64,000 nt of DNA from Dietzia aurantiaca (lineage in GTDB: Bacteria; Actinomycetota; Actinomycetes; Mycobacteriales; Mycobacteriaceae). The stretch is taken from assembly GCF_021033825.1 (NCBI RefSeq), contig NZ_JAIFXZ010000017.1:23344-87343 (forward strand), in the 5' to 3' direction. Positions 32,940 to 41,542 of the stretch are shown here, one piece after another (positions within the stretch are counted from its first letter, which is position 1; every line of letters starts with the position of its first letter). Under the pieces are notes generated by a model. That model saw only the letters and a program-made list of their open reading frames with translations, had not been told where the DNA came from and ran no database searches. Made by a program: the position numbers and the translations under genes.

Positions 32940-33413
32940 TCAGTCCCGGCGCCGGACGGACATCGTGTGTCGGGCCTCGACCACGGCCTTCTCGCGGGAG
33001 TCGACGATGAGGGCGGTGTGCACCACGCTGGTGCTGCGCTGTACGGAGAGTTGGTCGCGGATCATGTCGGCCTCGGTGGCCGGGACCTCGACCCTGCACG
33101 TCAGCCGGCCGCGGCCCGGCCGGTGGAAGTCGATCGTCGCGCTCTTCGTCCACACCTGATAGCCACCACCGAGCTGACCGGACAGCAGCGCGCCGTAGAG
33201 CACGTCGGTGGCGGCGAAGAGCGCGCCCCCGAACGCCGTGCCGTTCGTGTTGGCGGTCCACGGGGCCACCCGCATGGTCAGCTCTCCGCTGGTCCAGTCC
33301 GGGGCGATGTGTCGGATGCGGATCCCCGACCCGAGCAGAGGCGGGTAGAGCGACGCCAGCACGGGGAACGCCGTGGGGCTGGCGGAGTAGCGGTGCAGCA
33401 TCGTCTTGGGCAC
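32940..33413 (-). CDS. Hotdog-fold thioesterase-like protein (DUF4442)
   Basis: A 157-residue protein of the single-hotdog DUF4442/YiiD C-terminal type, probably acting on an acyl thioester. The central helix segment NTNGTAFGGALFAATDVLYG and the strand VWTKSATIDFHRPGRGRLTCRV fit the fold, and Asn/Gly/Asp near the helix start fit the usual active site. The start is ATG at 33413. It stands alone on the minus strand between the AbiEi-like gene and the DinB-like gene; the physiological substrate is unknown. Confidence 0.75.
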   Translation of the reverse strand: MPKTMLHRYSASPTAFPVLASLYPPLLGSGIRIRHIAPDWTSGELTMRVAPWTANTNGTAFGGALFAATDVLYGALLSGQLGGGYQVWTKSATIDFHRPGRGRLTCRVEVPATEADMIRDQLSVQRSTSVVHTALIVDSREKAVVEARHTMSVRRRD

Positions 33414-33471
33414 GCCATGATCGTAACTTACTCACCGGTCAGTTCGCGCCCGGCCGGGGTCGGCCGCGGGA

Positions 33472-33536
33472 CCACCGCCCGGGGTCAGCCGCGCGGCCAC
33501 CGCCCGGGGTCAGCCGCGCGGCCACCGCCCGGGGTC
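33472..33536. repeat. 25-bp tandem repeat (2.6 copies) over a gene end
   Basis: Copies at 33472-33496 and 33497-33521 are identical and 33522-33536 is a partial third copy; the unit begins CCACCGCCCGGGGTCAGCC. The stop codon of the following minus-strand gene (33510-33512) lies inside the second copy, so the repeat grew from the 3' end of that gene. Confidence 0.9.
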
Positions 33537-34109
33537 GCGACCGGTCAGCGCGAGGGCCGTGTGGCGCGCGGGGACGTCGGGGCCGTCGAAACCCGGAATC
33601 GGGGGGTCGAACAGGTCCGGCGCGGGATTCTCGGCGAGATCGGTCCGGACGAACTCCAGCACCGCCTGCTCGAGATCGTCGCCCCACGGCAGGTCGCGGC
33701 CCTGGGAGGCGGCGATGTCCCAGGCGTGGACCGCCAGATCGAAGGTCTGCTGGGCCAGATAGTGCCCGGCCGGCGCGCTGCCGTAGGAGAGGTTGACCTC
33801 TGTGTCCGCGCCCGTCCCCCGCCACGCGGCGGACACCGGCGCCCGCACCCCACGCCACTGGTCTACGAGGTCGGGGCCGGACATCTCACGCAGGCGGCGC
33901 AGCGGGCCCTCGAGGTCCTCGGCCACCTCGTCGACCGTCCCGCCCGCGAGCAGGCCCGGAACCCAGAGTTGCTCGTCCACCACGTGGGAGAGCACCTCGC
34001 GCGCGGTCCACGAACTGCACGGCGTGGCGGCATCCCAGTCGGTGGCTCCCGCCAGGGCCTCCTCGAAGACGTCGGCGGCGCGGGCTTGCAGGGCGATCCA
34101 GTCGGTCAT
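33510..34109 (-). CDS. Mycothiol-dependent-type metal-binding protein (TIGR03086, DinB-like)
   Basis: A 199-residue protein of the maleylpyruvate isomerase/DinB-like superfamily, many members of which use mycothiol. The ATG at 34109 begins MTDWIALQARAADVFEEAL, the standard family start. Metal ligands are visible as His of EVLSHVVDE and His of DLAVHAWDIA. A short C-terminal tail (RDPGRWPRG) is the translated part of a tandem DNA repeat. The substrate is unknown. Confidence 0.8.
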   Translation of the reverse strand: MTDWIALQARAADVFEEALAGATDWDAATPCSSWTAREVLSHVVDEQLWVPGLLAGGTVDEVAEDLEGPLRRLREMSGPDLVDQWRGVRAPVSAAWRGTGADTEVNLSYGSAPAGHYLAQQTFDLAVHAWDIAASQGRDLPWGDDLEQAVLEFVRTDLAENPAPDLFDPPIPGFDGPDVPARHTALALTGRDPGRWPRG

Positions 34110-34153
34110 ACTCCCATCATGCGCTCCCGGCCACCTCGCCGCATCCCGCCGGC

Positions 34154-35308
34154 TCAGGGCTTGTCGAAGTGCTCGCCCGCGCCCATGCGTTGCAGTCGCA
34201 ACCACTCGCGGAAGCCGGCCGGGTCGCGGCGGGAGACGAGGAAGTACCAGCCGAATCGCACGATCTCCTGCGGGATCAGCTTGCGCATGCCCGGCTGGGA
34301 CAGCAGGTAGCCGCGGTTACGGTAGGTGAAATGCCGCTTGACCGGGTCGTCCGGGAACTGCGTGTGCATGCGGCCGCCGAGGATCGGTTTGAACTCGTCG
34401 GAGCCCTGCGGGTGCAGGTACGCGGTGGTCAGGCAGGTGCCGAACGGTAGGCCGGAGCGTGCCAGGCGGCGGTGCACCTCGACCTCGTCGCCGCGGATGA
34501 ACAGGCGCAGATCGGGCACGCCCACGCGGTCGAGCGCGTCGGCGGTGAACAATGCGCCGTTGAACAGCGAGGCGATGCCCGGCAGCAGGTCGGTGCCCGT
34601 CCCGTGCGCCCCGGGCGCCCCGGCCGGGTCCGTCGCCACGTCGCGCTGGTCGTCGGCGAACAACTCGCTGCGCCACCGACGCCACACCAGACCGCGGCGC
34701 AGGGGGAAGGCCAGACGGTCGGGGTCGTCGAGGTCGCACACGACCGGCGAGACCTGGGCCAGGCCGTGGCGGTCCATGCAGCCGAGCAGGGTGGCCAGGA
34801 CGTCTGGGCCCTCGGGGCGGCCGTCGTCGTCAGCGCACCACACCAGGTCGGCACCGGTGGCGAGGGCGTGCAGCATGCCGAGCGCGAACCCGCCCGCGCC
34901 GCCGAGGTTGTGCTTGGAGCCGATGTAGGTGGCCGCGACCGGCTGCGATTCGACCAGCTCGCGCACGGCCTGCTCGTCGGCGTTGTCCACCACGACCAGG
35001 TGGTCGATCGGCCGGGTCTGGCCGGACACCACCTCGAGGGAGGCGCGGAGCTGCTCGAGGCGGCGATGCGTGACCACCACGGCCACCACGCACCGCGAGT
35101 CGGCGGATCGCTGCCCACTTACGCGCCCGGATTGCGCACTTTGCGCCGGGTTGCGCGCCCTGTTTGCGTCGTTCCGGGTGCGCAACTCGTCAGCGCCGGC
35201 GCCGGACTGCGGGCCGCCCGCGCCATCGGCCAGCGCGCCGCCAGCGTCATCCGCCCTCGCGTCGCCCGCGCCGGAGCCGTCGGACCCCACCCCGGCCTCA
35301 GCCCTCAC
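34154..35308 (-). CDS. glfT1: Galactofuranosyltransferase GlfT1
   Basis: A GT2 enzyme, 384 residues as annotated, that adds the first galactofuranose residues to the decaprenyl-linked rhamnose-GlcNAc unit in the cytoplasm. Core motifs are VAVVVTHRRLEQL, DHLVVVDNAD, KHNLGGAGGFALGM, the metal site WCADDDGRPE, FIRGDEVEVHRRL (catalytic acid region) and the C-terminal KRHFTYRNRGYLLSQ. The first 70 residues are low-complexity Ala/Gly/Asp and extend past the M. tuberculosis protein (304 residues), so the true start may be further in. As written, the GTG start overlaps the end of wzt by 11 bp, which supports co-translation. Confidence 0.9.
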   Translation of the reverse strand: MRAEAGVGSDGSGAGDARADDAGGALADGAGGPQSGAGADELRTRNDANRARNPAQSAQSGRVSGQRSADSRCVVAVVVTHRRLEQLRASLEVVSGQTRPIDHLVVVDNADEQAVRELVESQPVAATYIGSKHNLGGAGGFALGMLHALATGADLVWCADDDGRPEGPDVLATLLGCMDRHGLAQVSPVVCDLDDPDRLAFPLRRGLVWRRWRSELFADDQRDVATDPAGAPGAHGTGTDLLPGIASLFNGALFTADALDRVGVPDLRLFIRGDEVEVHRRLARSGLPFGTCLTTAYLHPQGSDEFKPILGGRMHTQFPDDPVKRHFTYRNRGYLLSQPGMRKLIPQEIVRFGWYFLVSRRDPAGFREWLRLQRMGAGEHFDKP

Positions 35309-36116
35309 GCTTCATCCTCTCCATGTACTCCGCGATCGAGCGGCCGGCCTCGGGCCCCTCGTAGGCGGTGACGATCTCCTCGATGCCGCCGCTCTGCCGG
35401 ATCCGGCCGTGGTCGATCCACATCGCGGAGTCGCACAGCTGCGCGAGGAACTCGTTGGAGTGCGAGGCGAACACCAGGATGCCGGAGCGCGAGACCAGGT
35501 CGGCCAGCTTCACGCGCGCCTTCTTCATGAACTCCGCGTCCACGGCGCCGATGCCCTCGTCCAGCAGCAGGATCTCGGGATCGATCGAGGTCACCACGCC
35601 CATCGCGAGCCGCACGCGCATGCCGGTGGAGTAGGTGCGCAGCGGCATGTCGAGGTAGTCACCGAGCTCGGTGAAGTCGGCGATCTCCTCGACCTTGGCC
35701 TTCATCTGCTTGCGCGTCTGCCCGAGGAACAGACCGCGGATGATGATGTTCTCGTAGCCGGAGATCTCCGGGTCCATGCCCACGCCCAGGTCGAACACGG
35801 GCGCCACGCGGCCCCGGATCCGTGCGGCGCCGCGGGTGGGCTCGTAGATGCCCGACAGCAGCCGGAGCAGCGTGGACTTGCCGGCGCCGTTGTGTCCGAC
35901 CAGGCCGATGCGGTCTCCCTCGCGGAGGGAGAGGGTGATGTCCTTGAGGGCTTCGACGACGACGACGTTGGACGCGTTCCGCCCGATCGCGCCGCCTGCG
36001 GACCCGAGGACGGCCTTCTTGAGCGACCGCGACTTGGCGTCGAAGATCGGGAAGTCCACGCAGGCGTCGACGCAGTCGATGGACACGCCGCCGGGAGTGG
36101 GCGCAGCAGGACTCAT
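35298..36116 (-). CDS. wzt: Galactan ABC exporter ATP-binding subunit Wzt
   Basis: A 272-residue ATPase that drives export of lipid-linked galactan with Wzm (Rv3781/Rv3783 pair in M. tuberculosis). Walker A is GHNGAGKST (residues 74-82), the signature is YSTGMRVRLAMG, and Walker B is EILLLDEGIGAVD, followed by the switch His in FASHSNEF. The ATG at 36116 has AGGAGGT 7 nt upstream, overlapping the wzm stop. There is no long C-terminal carbohydrate-binding domain, as expected for this type. Confidence 0.93.
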   Translation of the reverse strand: MSPAAPTPGGVSIDCVDACVDFPIFDAKSRSLKKAVLGSAGGAIGRNASNVVVVEALKDITLSLREGDRIGLVGHNGAGKSTLLRLLSGIYEPTRGAARIRGRVAPVFDLGVGMDPEISGYENIIIRGLFLGQTRKQMKAKVEEIADFTELGDYLDMPLRTYSTGMRVRLAMGVVTSIDPEILLLDEGIGAVDAEFMKKARVKLADLVSRSGILVFASHSNEFLAQLCDSAMWIDHGRIRQSGGIEEIVTAYEGPEAGRSIAEYMERMKREG

Positions 36117-36128
36117 GGGTTGTACCTC

Positions 36129-37016
36129 CTACACCCAGTACGGGACTCGGGAGCGGAACTTACGCAGGGCGAAGAAGGCCAGCAGCAGGCCGACGGCGGT
36201 GCAGCCCAGGACGATCCACCAGTGGTAGGCGGCGACGGGCTGCCCGAGCATGGGCGCGCGGACGATCTCCAGGTAGTGGTAGAGCGGGTTGAGTTCGGCG
36301 ATACGGGCCCGGTCGGCGATCTGACCCCCCTGCTCGTACAGCGTCTGCGTGGTCCACACGATGGGGGTCATGTAGAACAGCAGCTGCACCATCGAGTCGA
36401 GCAGCGGCGCGATGTCGCGGAAACGGGTGGCCAGGATGCCGAACAGCATCGATACCCACACGCCGTTGATCATGAGCACCGCCAGGCCCAGGGCCGACAG
36501 CAGCAACTCCCAGCCCAGCGGGCGCGGGAAGACGATCATGAGCACCACCCAGATGACCAGGTTGTGCACCAGGAACAGGAACTGACGCCAGACCAGCCGG
36601 TAGACGTGCACGCTCAGCGCGCTGGGCAGTTGCCTGATCAGGCCCTCGTTGGCGATGAAGACCTCGGAGCCCTCCTTGATGCATCCGGAGATGAATCCCC
36701 ACATGATCAGGCCCACGGTGACATGGGGCAGGAAGTCGGCGAGCGGGATCTGGAACAGGATGGAGTAGAGGAACCCCAGTGCCACGGCCATGACGCCGGT
36801 GGCGATGGTGATCCACAAGGGCCCGAGCGTGGAGCGCCGGTACCGCTGCTTGATGTCCTGCCAGCCGAGGGAAAGCCACAGCTCGCGCTGGTGCAGCCCC
36901 TGCCGGAGGTCGCCCACGGCACGGCGGAAGGTCTGGGAGTCATTGACGATCTCGCCGCGTGCGCGCTCGTCGGGGAGCGTCGCCGAGGTGGTATCGGGAT
37001 GGGACTGGTCCTGCAC
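36129..37016 (-). CDS. wzm: Galactan ABC exporter permease Wzm
   Basis: A 295-residue ABC-2 type permease. The N-terminal amphipathic segment ELWLSLGWQDIKQRYRRS is followed by six membrane segments, with the PLxxPIVWTTQTLY-like loop FYMTPIVWTTQTLYEQGG and LNPLYHYLEIVR conserved in O-antigen/galactan exporters. I chose the GTG at 37016 (QDQSHPDTT); longer readings run into the divergent promoter. It has no clear ribosome binding site; TAGGCT 8 nt upstream suggests a leaderless start. It is first in wzm-wzt-glfT1. Confidence 0.9.
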   Translation of the reverse strand: MQDQSHPDTTSATLPDERARGEIVNDSQTFRRAVGDLRQGLHQRELWLSLGWQDIKQRYRRSTLGPLWITIATGVMAVALGFLYSILFQIPLADFLPHVTVGLIMWGFISGCIKEGSEVFIANEGLIRQLPSALSVHVYRLVWRQFLFLVHNLVIWVVLMIVFPRPLGWELLLSALGLAVLMINGVWVSMLFGILATRFRDIAPLLDSMVQLLFYMTPIVWTTQTLYEQGGQIADRARIAELNPLYHYLEIVRAPMLGQPVAAYHWWIVLGCTAVGLLLAFFALRKFRSRVPYWV

Positions 37017-37082
37017 GAACGCGAAGCCTACTAGAGCGGCGGGCCTCGGCAGCCCCGCCGCGAGGGAGCGTAGACAGTAGGC

Positions 37083-38099
37083 ATGACGACCAGCACTCAG
37101 ATCCAGCTCGCCAGCCGACCCCGAGGATGGCCGACGCACGAGAACTTTCGCACGGTCACCGTCGAACTCCCGGAGCTCACAGAGGGGGAGATCCGGGTCG
37201 CGAACGAGTTCGTCTCCGTCGATCCGTACATGCGCGGCCGGATGAACGAGGGCCGCTCCTATATCCCGCCGTTCGAGCTCGACCAGACCATGACCGGTGG
37301 GGCGGTGGGCCGCGTGGTCGAGTCCCGCTCGGACGAGCATCCGGTGGGCGCGGTGGTCCTGCACGACCTCGGGTGGCGGGACGTGGCCCAGGGGCCGGGC
37401 CGGCAGTTCCGGGTGGTCCGGGAGATCGACGGCGTGCCGAACTCCGCGCACCTGGGGATCCTCGGCACCACCGGGCTCACCGCGTACGTGGGGCTCATGC
37501 ACGTCGGGCGGTTCACGGCCGGGGACACGGTGTTCGTCTCGGGTGCGGCCGGGTCGGTCGGCTCGGCGGTTGGGCAGATCGCGCGGCTCGAGGGAGCCTC
37601 GAAGGTCGTCGGCTCGGCCGGCAGCAGGGAGAAGGTGGATACGGTCACCGGGCGGTACGGGTTCGACGCGGCGGTGAACTACAAGGACGGCCCGGTCCGC
37701 ACGCTCCTGCGCGGGCACTTCGGCGACCGGGACGGCGAGGGGATCGACGTCTACTTCGACAACGTGGGTGGCGACCACCTCGAGGCCGCGCTGGACCTGA
37801 TGAACGACGAGGGTCGCATCGCGATGTGCGGCGCGATCAGTTCCTACAACTCCACCGAGCGCGCCCCCGGGCCCGACAACCTCTGGCTCATGATCACGCG
37901 CCGGCTGACGATGCAGGGCTTCACGATCAACAAGCAGATGGGCCACTACAAGGAGTTCGTGTCCAAGGTCGCCCCGTGGGTGGCCTCCGGCGAGCTGGTC
38001 TTCGATGAGACCGTGGTGGACGGGATCGGCAATGCCGTCGACGCGTTTCTCGACATGATGGGCGGCGCGAACGTCGGAAAGATGGTCGTCAAGATCTGA
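37083..38099 (+). CDS. NADP-dependent medium-chain oxidoreductase (CurA/leukotriene B4 dehydrogenase-like)
   Basis: A 338-residue zinc-free MDR enzyme of the alkenal/one oxidoreductase group. Characteristic parts are FVSVDPYMRGRMNEG near the N-terminus, LGTTGLTAYVGLMHVG, the nucleotide motif VSGAAGSVGSAVGQIA and VYFDNVGGDHLEAAL. It probably reduces an alpha,beta-unsaturated carbonyl with NADPH. The ATG at 37083 lies 66 bp from the divergent wzm; no ribosome binding site is visible, and TAGACA 6 nt upstream hints at a leaderless start. Confidence 0.88.
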   Translation: MTTSTQIQLASRPRGWPTHENFRTVTVELPELTEGEIRVANEFVSVDPYMRGRMNEGRSYIPPFELDQTMTGGAVGRVVESRSDEHPVGAVVLHDLGWRDVAQGPGRQFRVVREIDGVPNSAHLGILGTTGLTAYVGLMHVGRFTAGDTVFVSGAAGSVGSAVGQIARLEGASKVVGSAGSREKVDTVTGRYGFDAAVNYKDGPVRTLLRGHFGDRDGEGIDVYFDNVGGDHLEAALDLMNDEGRIAMCGAISSYNSTERAPGPDNLWLMITRRLTMQGFTINKQMGHYKEFVSKVAPWVASGELVFDETVVDGIGNAVDAFLDMMGGANVGKMVVKI

Positions 38100-38205
38100 C
38101 CCTGCACCTCACGGCCGGCGCCGAGGCGGCAGGGCCGCGCGTCACCTGGACGCATGACCTGGGGTGGGGCGCTGGGCGTCGGGCGCGGTGCGGCAGGGTG
38201 GAGCC

Positions 38206-39648
38206 ATGTCGTCCCCGCTGCGCCGTGCCGCGTCCGTCGATCCGTCGCCGCCCTCGCCGGGTGAGAGTCTGCCGGATCGTGTCGCCGCCGGGCTGCGGCA
38301 GCGGGCGCGTCGTTCGCTGGACGGACTGCGCGCCGCGGCGGACGCCCGCTGGGGTCGGCCCCGCGATGAGAGCCGGCCGATCTACCTGGTGGCCCCGGCC
38401 GGCCACCCGAACCACGGCGACGAGCAGCTGCTGGCCGGCTGGCTGCGCTACCTGCGGCATCGCCTGCCCGGTACGCCCGTGGTGGTGGACTGCCACACGC
38501 CCGGCCAGGCCGCGGTGCTGCATCACGCCGAGCATCCGGACGTGCTGTTCACCGACACGCTGTGGCGCCTGGCGGGGGAGCACGCGGGGCACGAGCCGTC
38601 CGCGGCCGTTGCCGACTCCGGCGCCGACCCCGCCGCCGCGGCCGTCGCGTTCTGCCGGCACGCGGTCGCCGACCTCGGCACGCGCCCGGCGCTGGCCTCG
38701 GGCATCGAGCTGCTGCGCAGCGCATCCATCATCCACCTGATCGGCGGCGGCTACGTCAACGACCAGTGGCCGCATCACCTCGGCGTGGTGGCCGGCGCGG
38801 CGGAGGCCGGCCGGCTGGCGGACGCGAACGTGGTGGCCACGGGGCAGGGCTTCGCCCCGTTCGCGGACGTCGGCTCGCTCGCCGACGCGCTGGCCGGGTT
38901 CGACCTGGTCACCGTCCGCGACGCCGCCTCACGCGACCTGCTGGCGGGCACCGACGCGCCCGTCCATCTGGTGGGCGACGACGGCTGGCTGTCCCTTGCC
39001 GGCGGGGGCGGGATCGAGGCCGGCGACCACCCCGTCTACTCCGACGACCCCCACGCCGCCCGCGACCTCGTGCTGTGCGCGCAGTCGGATCTGGCGGAGC
39101 CGGAGGTCGTCGCCGCGGCCGTCGCGCGGATTCTCGCCGCCTGGAAGATCCCGGGGGAGCGGATCACCGTGGTGGAGTCGATCCCCGGCGGGGACCGCGT
39201 GGTGTGGGACCTGGTGTGTGCCCGCGCCGACGCCGCGTCCGCCACCGGCGCGGGGACCGTCGGTGGGGGTGACGACGACGAGGTGGGCCGCGCGCTCGCC
39301 GGTATGCAGCTGCCCATGGCGCGTTTCGTGCCGTTCCAGGAGCTGTGGGCCACGGGACTGCCTGCACGGTCCGGGCAGGTGTGGCTGACCACCCGTTTCC
39401 ATCCACACCTGTTCGCGGCCGCGCGCGGGGCCTCCGGGGTGGCGCTCCGGAGCGGGTCGGCGTACTACGACGTCAAGCACGCGTCGCTGGCCGATGCGGG
39501 ATCGCCGTGGGTGACCGTGAACGCGCACGACGTCGTCGTCGACCCCCAGGTCCCAAACCCGCCGACGGCGGGCGGCTTCGACTCGTCGGCGGTGTCCGCG
39601 CTGATCGCCGCGGCGGAAGCGCTGGCCGACGAGGTGTACCCGCTGTGA
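38206..39648 (+). CDS. Polysaccharide pyruvyl transferase family protein
   Basis: A 480-residue protein of the CsaB-like superfamily, which normally transfers pyruvate from PEP to cell-surface glycans. Matching features are PAGHPNHGDEQLLAGWLRYL at the start of the first domain, IHLIGGGYVNDQWPHH, ATGQGFAPF, TVRDAASRDLL, VHLVGDDGWLSL and WLTTRFHPHLFAAARG with the conserved Arg-Phe-His. I chose the ATG at 38206, which has GGTGGAG upstream. The pair with export genes nearby suggests an envelope glycan as target, but the target is inferred. Its stop overlaps a truncated gene. Confidence 0.78.
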   Translation: MSSPLRRAASVDPSPPSPGESLPDRVAAGLRQRARRSLDGLRAAADARWGRPRDESRPIYLVAPAGHPNHGDEQLLAGWLRYLRHRLPGTPVVVDCHTPGQAAVLHHAEHPDVLFTDTLWRLAGEHAGHEPSAAVADSGADPAAAAVAFCRHAVADLGTRPALASGIELLRSASIIHLIGGGYVNDQWPHHLGVVAGAAEAGRLADANVVATGQGFAPFADVGSLADALAGFDLVTVRDAASRDLLAGTDAPVHLVGDDGWLSLAGGGGIEAGDHPVYSDDPHAARDLVLCAQSDLAEPEVVAAAVARILAAWKIPGERITVVESIPGGDRVVWDLVCARADAASATGAGTVGGGDDDEVGRALAGMQLPMARFVPFQELWATGLPARSGQVWLTTRFHPHLFAAARGASGVALRSGSAYYDVKHASLADAGSPWVTVNAHDVVVDPQVPNPPTAGGFDSSAVSALIAAAEALADEVYPL

Positions 39649-39767
39649 CGCCGCAGGACATCGACCTCGACGGGCGGCGCTTCGCCGGCGTGACCAACTC
39701 CGCCGACGGCGAGGTGGGGCAGGCGACGGTGTTCGCCTACCACCAGGACGGCGAGGAAATCCGGTGA
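39645..39767 (+). pseudogene. N-terminal remnant of a small N-acetylglutamate synthase-like gene
   Basis: A 40-codon frame beginning GTG at 39645 (overlapping the previous stop) reads MTPQDIDLDGRRFAGVTNSA and continues EVGQATVFAYHQDGEEIR before TGA. Small actinobacterial proteins annotated as N-acetylglutamate synthase-like begin almost identically (DGRRFRSVSNTPNGEVG, FHYxQ) but run to about 110 residues. The following 90 bp contain no continuation in any frame that I can see, so only the start of the gene survives. Confidence 0.6.
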
Positions 39768-39858
39768 TCGGTTAGCGGTTTTCGGATCGCGACCGCAGCG
39801 GTACCGTCCCCACGACGGGCCGATGACACGGCCATCCGCGATCGCGAGAGGATCCGAA

Positions 39859-40347
39859 ATGTCCGAGGACACCCGTTCACCCGAGCAGATCGTCGCCGAC
39901 CTCGTCGAGAAGTCGCCCATCTGCATGGTCACCACCACTGCGGCCGATGGCCGCCTCGAGGCCCGGCCGATGACGCGGCAGGACTCCGCATTCGACGGCC
40001 GGATCCGATTCCTCGCCCCGCGCGACGGTGATCTGGTCACCGAGGTCCGCTCCGACTCGAAGGTCAACGTCTCCGTGCAGTCCTCCGACGGATTCGTGTC
40101 CGTCTCGGGCCGGGCGGAGATCGACGACTCCCGCGAGACCGTCGACCAGAACTGGAACGCTGCGGCTGAAGCATGGTTTCCGGACGGCCCGGAGACGGCC
40201 GTCGGACTCGTCGTCCACGCCGACTCGGCCGAGTACTGGGACTCGAGCGGCTCCACCATCGCGCACGTCGCGTCGTTCGTCCGCGCGGCGGTGTCCGGAG
40301 ACGACCACACGCCCGATATGGGCACGAGCGGCACAGTGGAGCTGTGA
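39859..40347 (+). CDS. Pyridoxamine 5'-phosphate oxidase-like / general stress protein
   Basis: A 162-residue split-barrel protein of the general-stress FMN-binding family (GsiA/Pyridox_ox_2 type). Visible segments are CMVTTTAADGRLEARPMTRQD, RIRFLAPRDGDLVTEVRSDSKVNVS and SVSGRAEIDDSRETVD followed by WFPDGPETAVGLVVH, all typical. It probably binds FMN or F420; the reaction is not defined. The ATG at 39859 has AGAGGAT 6-12 nt upstream. A 48-bp gap separates it from the next gene, so they may be co-transcribed. Confidence 0.85.
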   Translation: MSEDTRSPEQIVADLVEKSPICMVTTTAADGRLEARPMTRQDSAFDGRIRFLAPRDGDLVTEVRSDSKVNVSVQSSDGFVSVSGRAEIDDSRETVDQNWNAAAEAWFPDGPETAVGLVVHADSAEYWDSSGSTIAHVASFVRAAVSGDDHTPDMGTSGTVEL

Positions 40348-40395
40348 GATGACGCGCTCTTCCACGGCCGCGCGAGACGCCGACAGGACCGGCCG

Positions 40396-41463
40396 GTGAC
40401 CGACCCCCGGGGCGATTCCGCTGTCGCACCTCGTGCGGTCCTGGTGATCGGGGCAACAGGGTACGTCGGCTCTCGGCTGGTCCCCCGGCTGCTGGCCGAC
40501 GGGGCGCGTGTCTCGGTGCTGGTTCGTTCGCCGGACAAACTCGAGGACGTCCCGTGGCGGGAGGCCGTCACCGTCCACCGGGGCGGTCTCGAGGACGAGG
40601 AGACACTGACGGCGGCGCTGAGTCAGGTCGATGTCGCCTGCCACCTGGTCCACGCCATGGGTACCTCGCCCGATTTCGTCCGGGAAGAGCGGGAGACGGC
40701 GCGGACCTTCGTCCGTGCGGCCGAGGCTGCCGGCATCGACAGGATCGTCCATCTGTCCGGCCTGCATCCGCCCGGCGAGGATGATCTGTCGGACCACCTG
40801 CGTTCGCGCGTGGAGGTCGGGCGCGTTCTCCTCGGGTCGTCCGTGCCGGCGCTGGTGCTGCAGGCCGGTGTCGTCATCGGCTCAGGCTCGGCATCGTTCG
40901 AGATGATCCGACACCTGACCAGTCGCCTGCCGGCCATGGTCACGCCGAAATGGGTGGGTAACCGTATCCAGCCGATCGCCGTTGCCGACGTGATGCACTA
41001 CCTGTCCGCGGCGGTCGGTTGTTCGATCGGGGAAAGCCGCACGATCGACGTCGGTGGTCCCGACGTGCTGACGTACGGCGAGATGATGCAGGTCTTCGCC
41101 GAGGAAGCCGGACTGCACCGACGCATCATGCTGCCGGTCCCGCTGCTGACGCCGACGTTGTCCGCGCTGTGGAGCGGGCTCGTCACGCCCCTTCCCCGCG
41201 GGTTGGCGGGCCCGCTGATCGAGTCGCTGCGCTCCGAGGCGATCGTGCAGCGGGACGACGCGGAGTCCGTACTGGGGGCCCCTGCCGGCGGGCGGACCGG
41301 CTATCGAGACGCGGTTCGCCAGGCACTGCGGGTCCCGATCGGCCCGCGGAAGCCGGCGAGCTGGCCAGAGGCCGATCCTCTCGGCGACCCGGCCACGCAG
41401 CTGCCCTCCGACGCAGACTGGGCCGGAGTCCGTCCCGCGGTGCTGTGGCGGGCTGGCAGCTGA
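40396..41463 (+). CDS. NAD(P)H-binding SDR-like protein (NmrA/atypical SDR)
   Basis: A 355-residue atypical short-chain dehydrogenase. The nucleotide motif VIGATGYVGSRLVPRLL is near the N-terminus, followed by VACHLVHAMG, VHLSGLHPPGE, LVLQAGVVIGSGSASFEMIRHL and IQPIAVADVMHYL, a pattern shared with Rv-type NAD(P)H-binding proteins fused in others to DUF2867. It lacks the C-terminal DUF2867 part and ends soon after RQALRVPIGPRKP. The start is GTG at 40396. Function unknown. Confidence 0.8.
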   Translation: MTDPRGDSAVAPRAVLVIGATGYVGSRLVPRLLADGARVSVLVRSPDKLEDVPWREAVTVHRGGLEDEETLTAALSQVDVACHLVHAMGTSPDFVREERETARTFVRAAEAAGIDRIVHLSGLHPPGEDDLSDHLRSRVEVGRVLLGSSVPALVLQAGVVIGSGSASFEMIRHLTSRLPAMVTPKWVGNRIQPIAVADVMHYLSAAVGCSIGESRTIDVGGPDVLTYGEMMQVFAEEAGLHRRIMLPVPLLTPTLSALWSGLVTPLPRGLAGPLIESLRSEAIVQRDDAESVLGAPAGGRTGYRDAVRQALRVPIGPRKPASWPEADPLGDPATQLPSDADWAGVRPAVLWRAGS

Positions 41464-41542
41464 CGGAAACCACCATGGATGTCGCGTGCCGGACGACTGC
41501 CGCAGAGTTGGTTCCCCCGGCGTGCCTGTCGGGGCACCCCTG

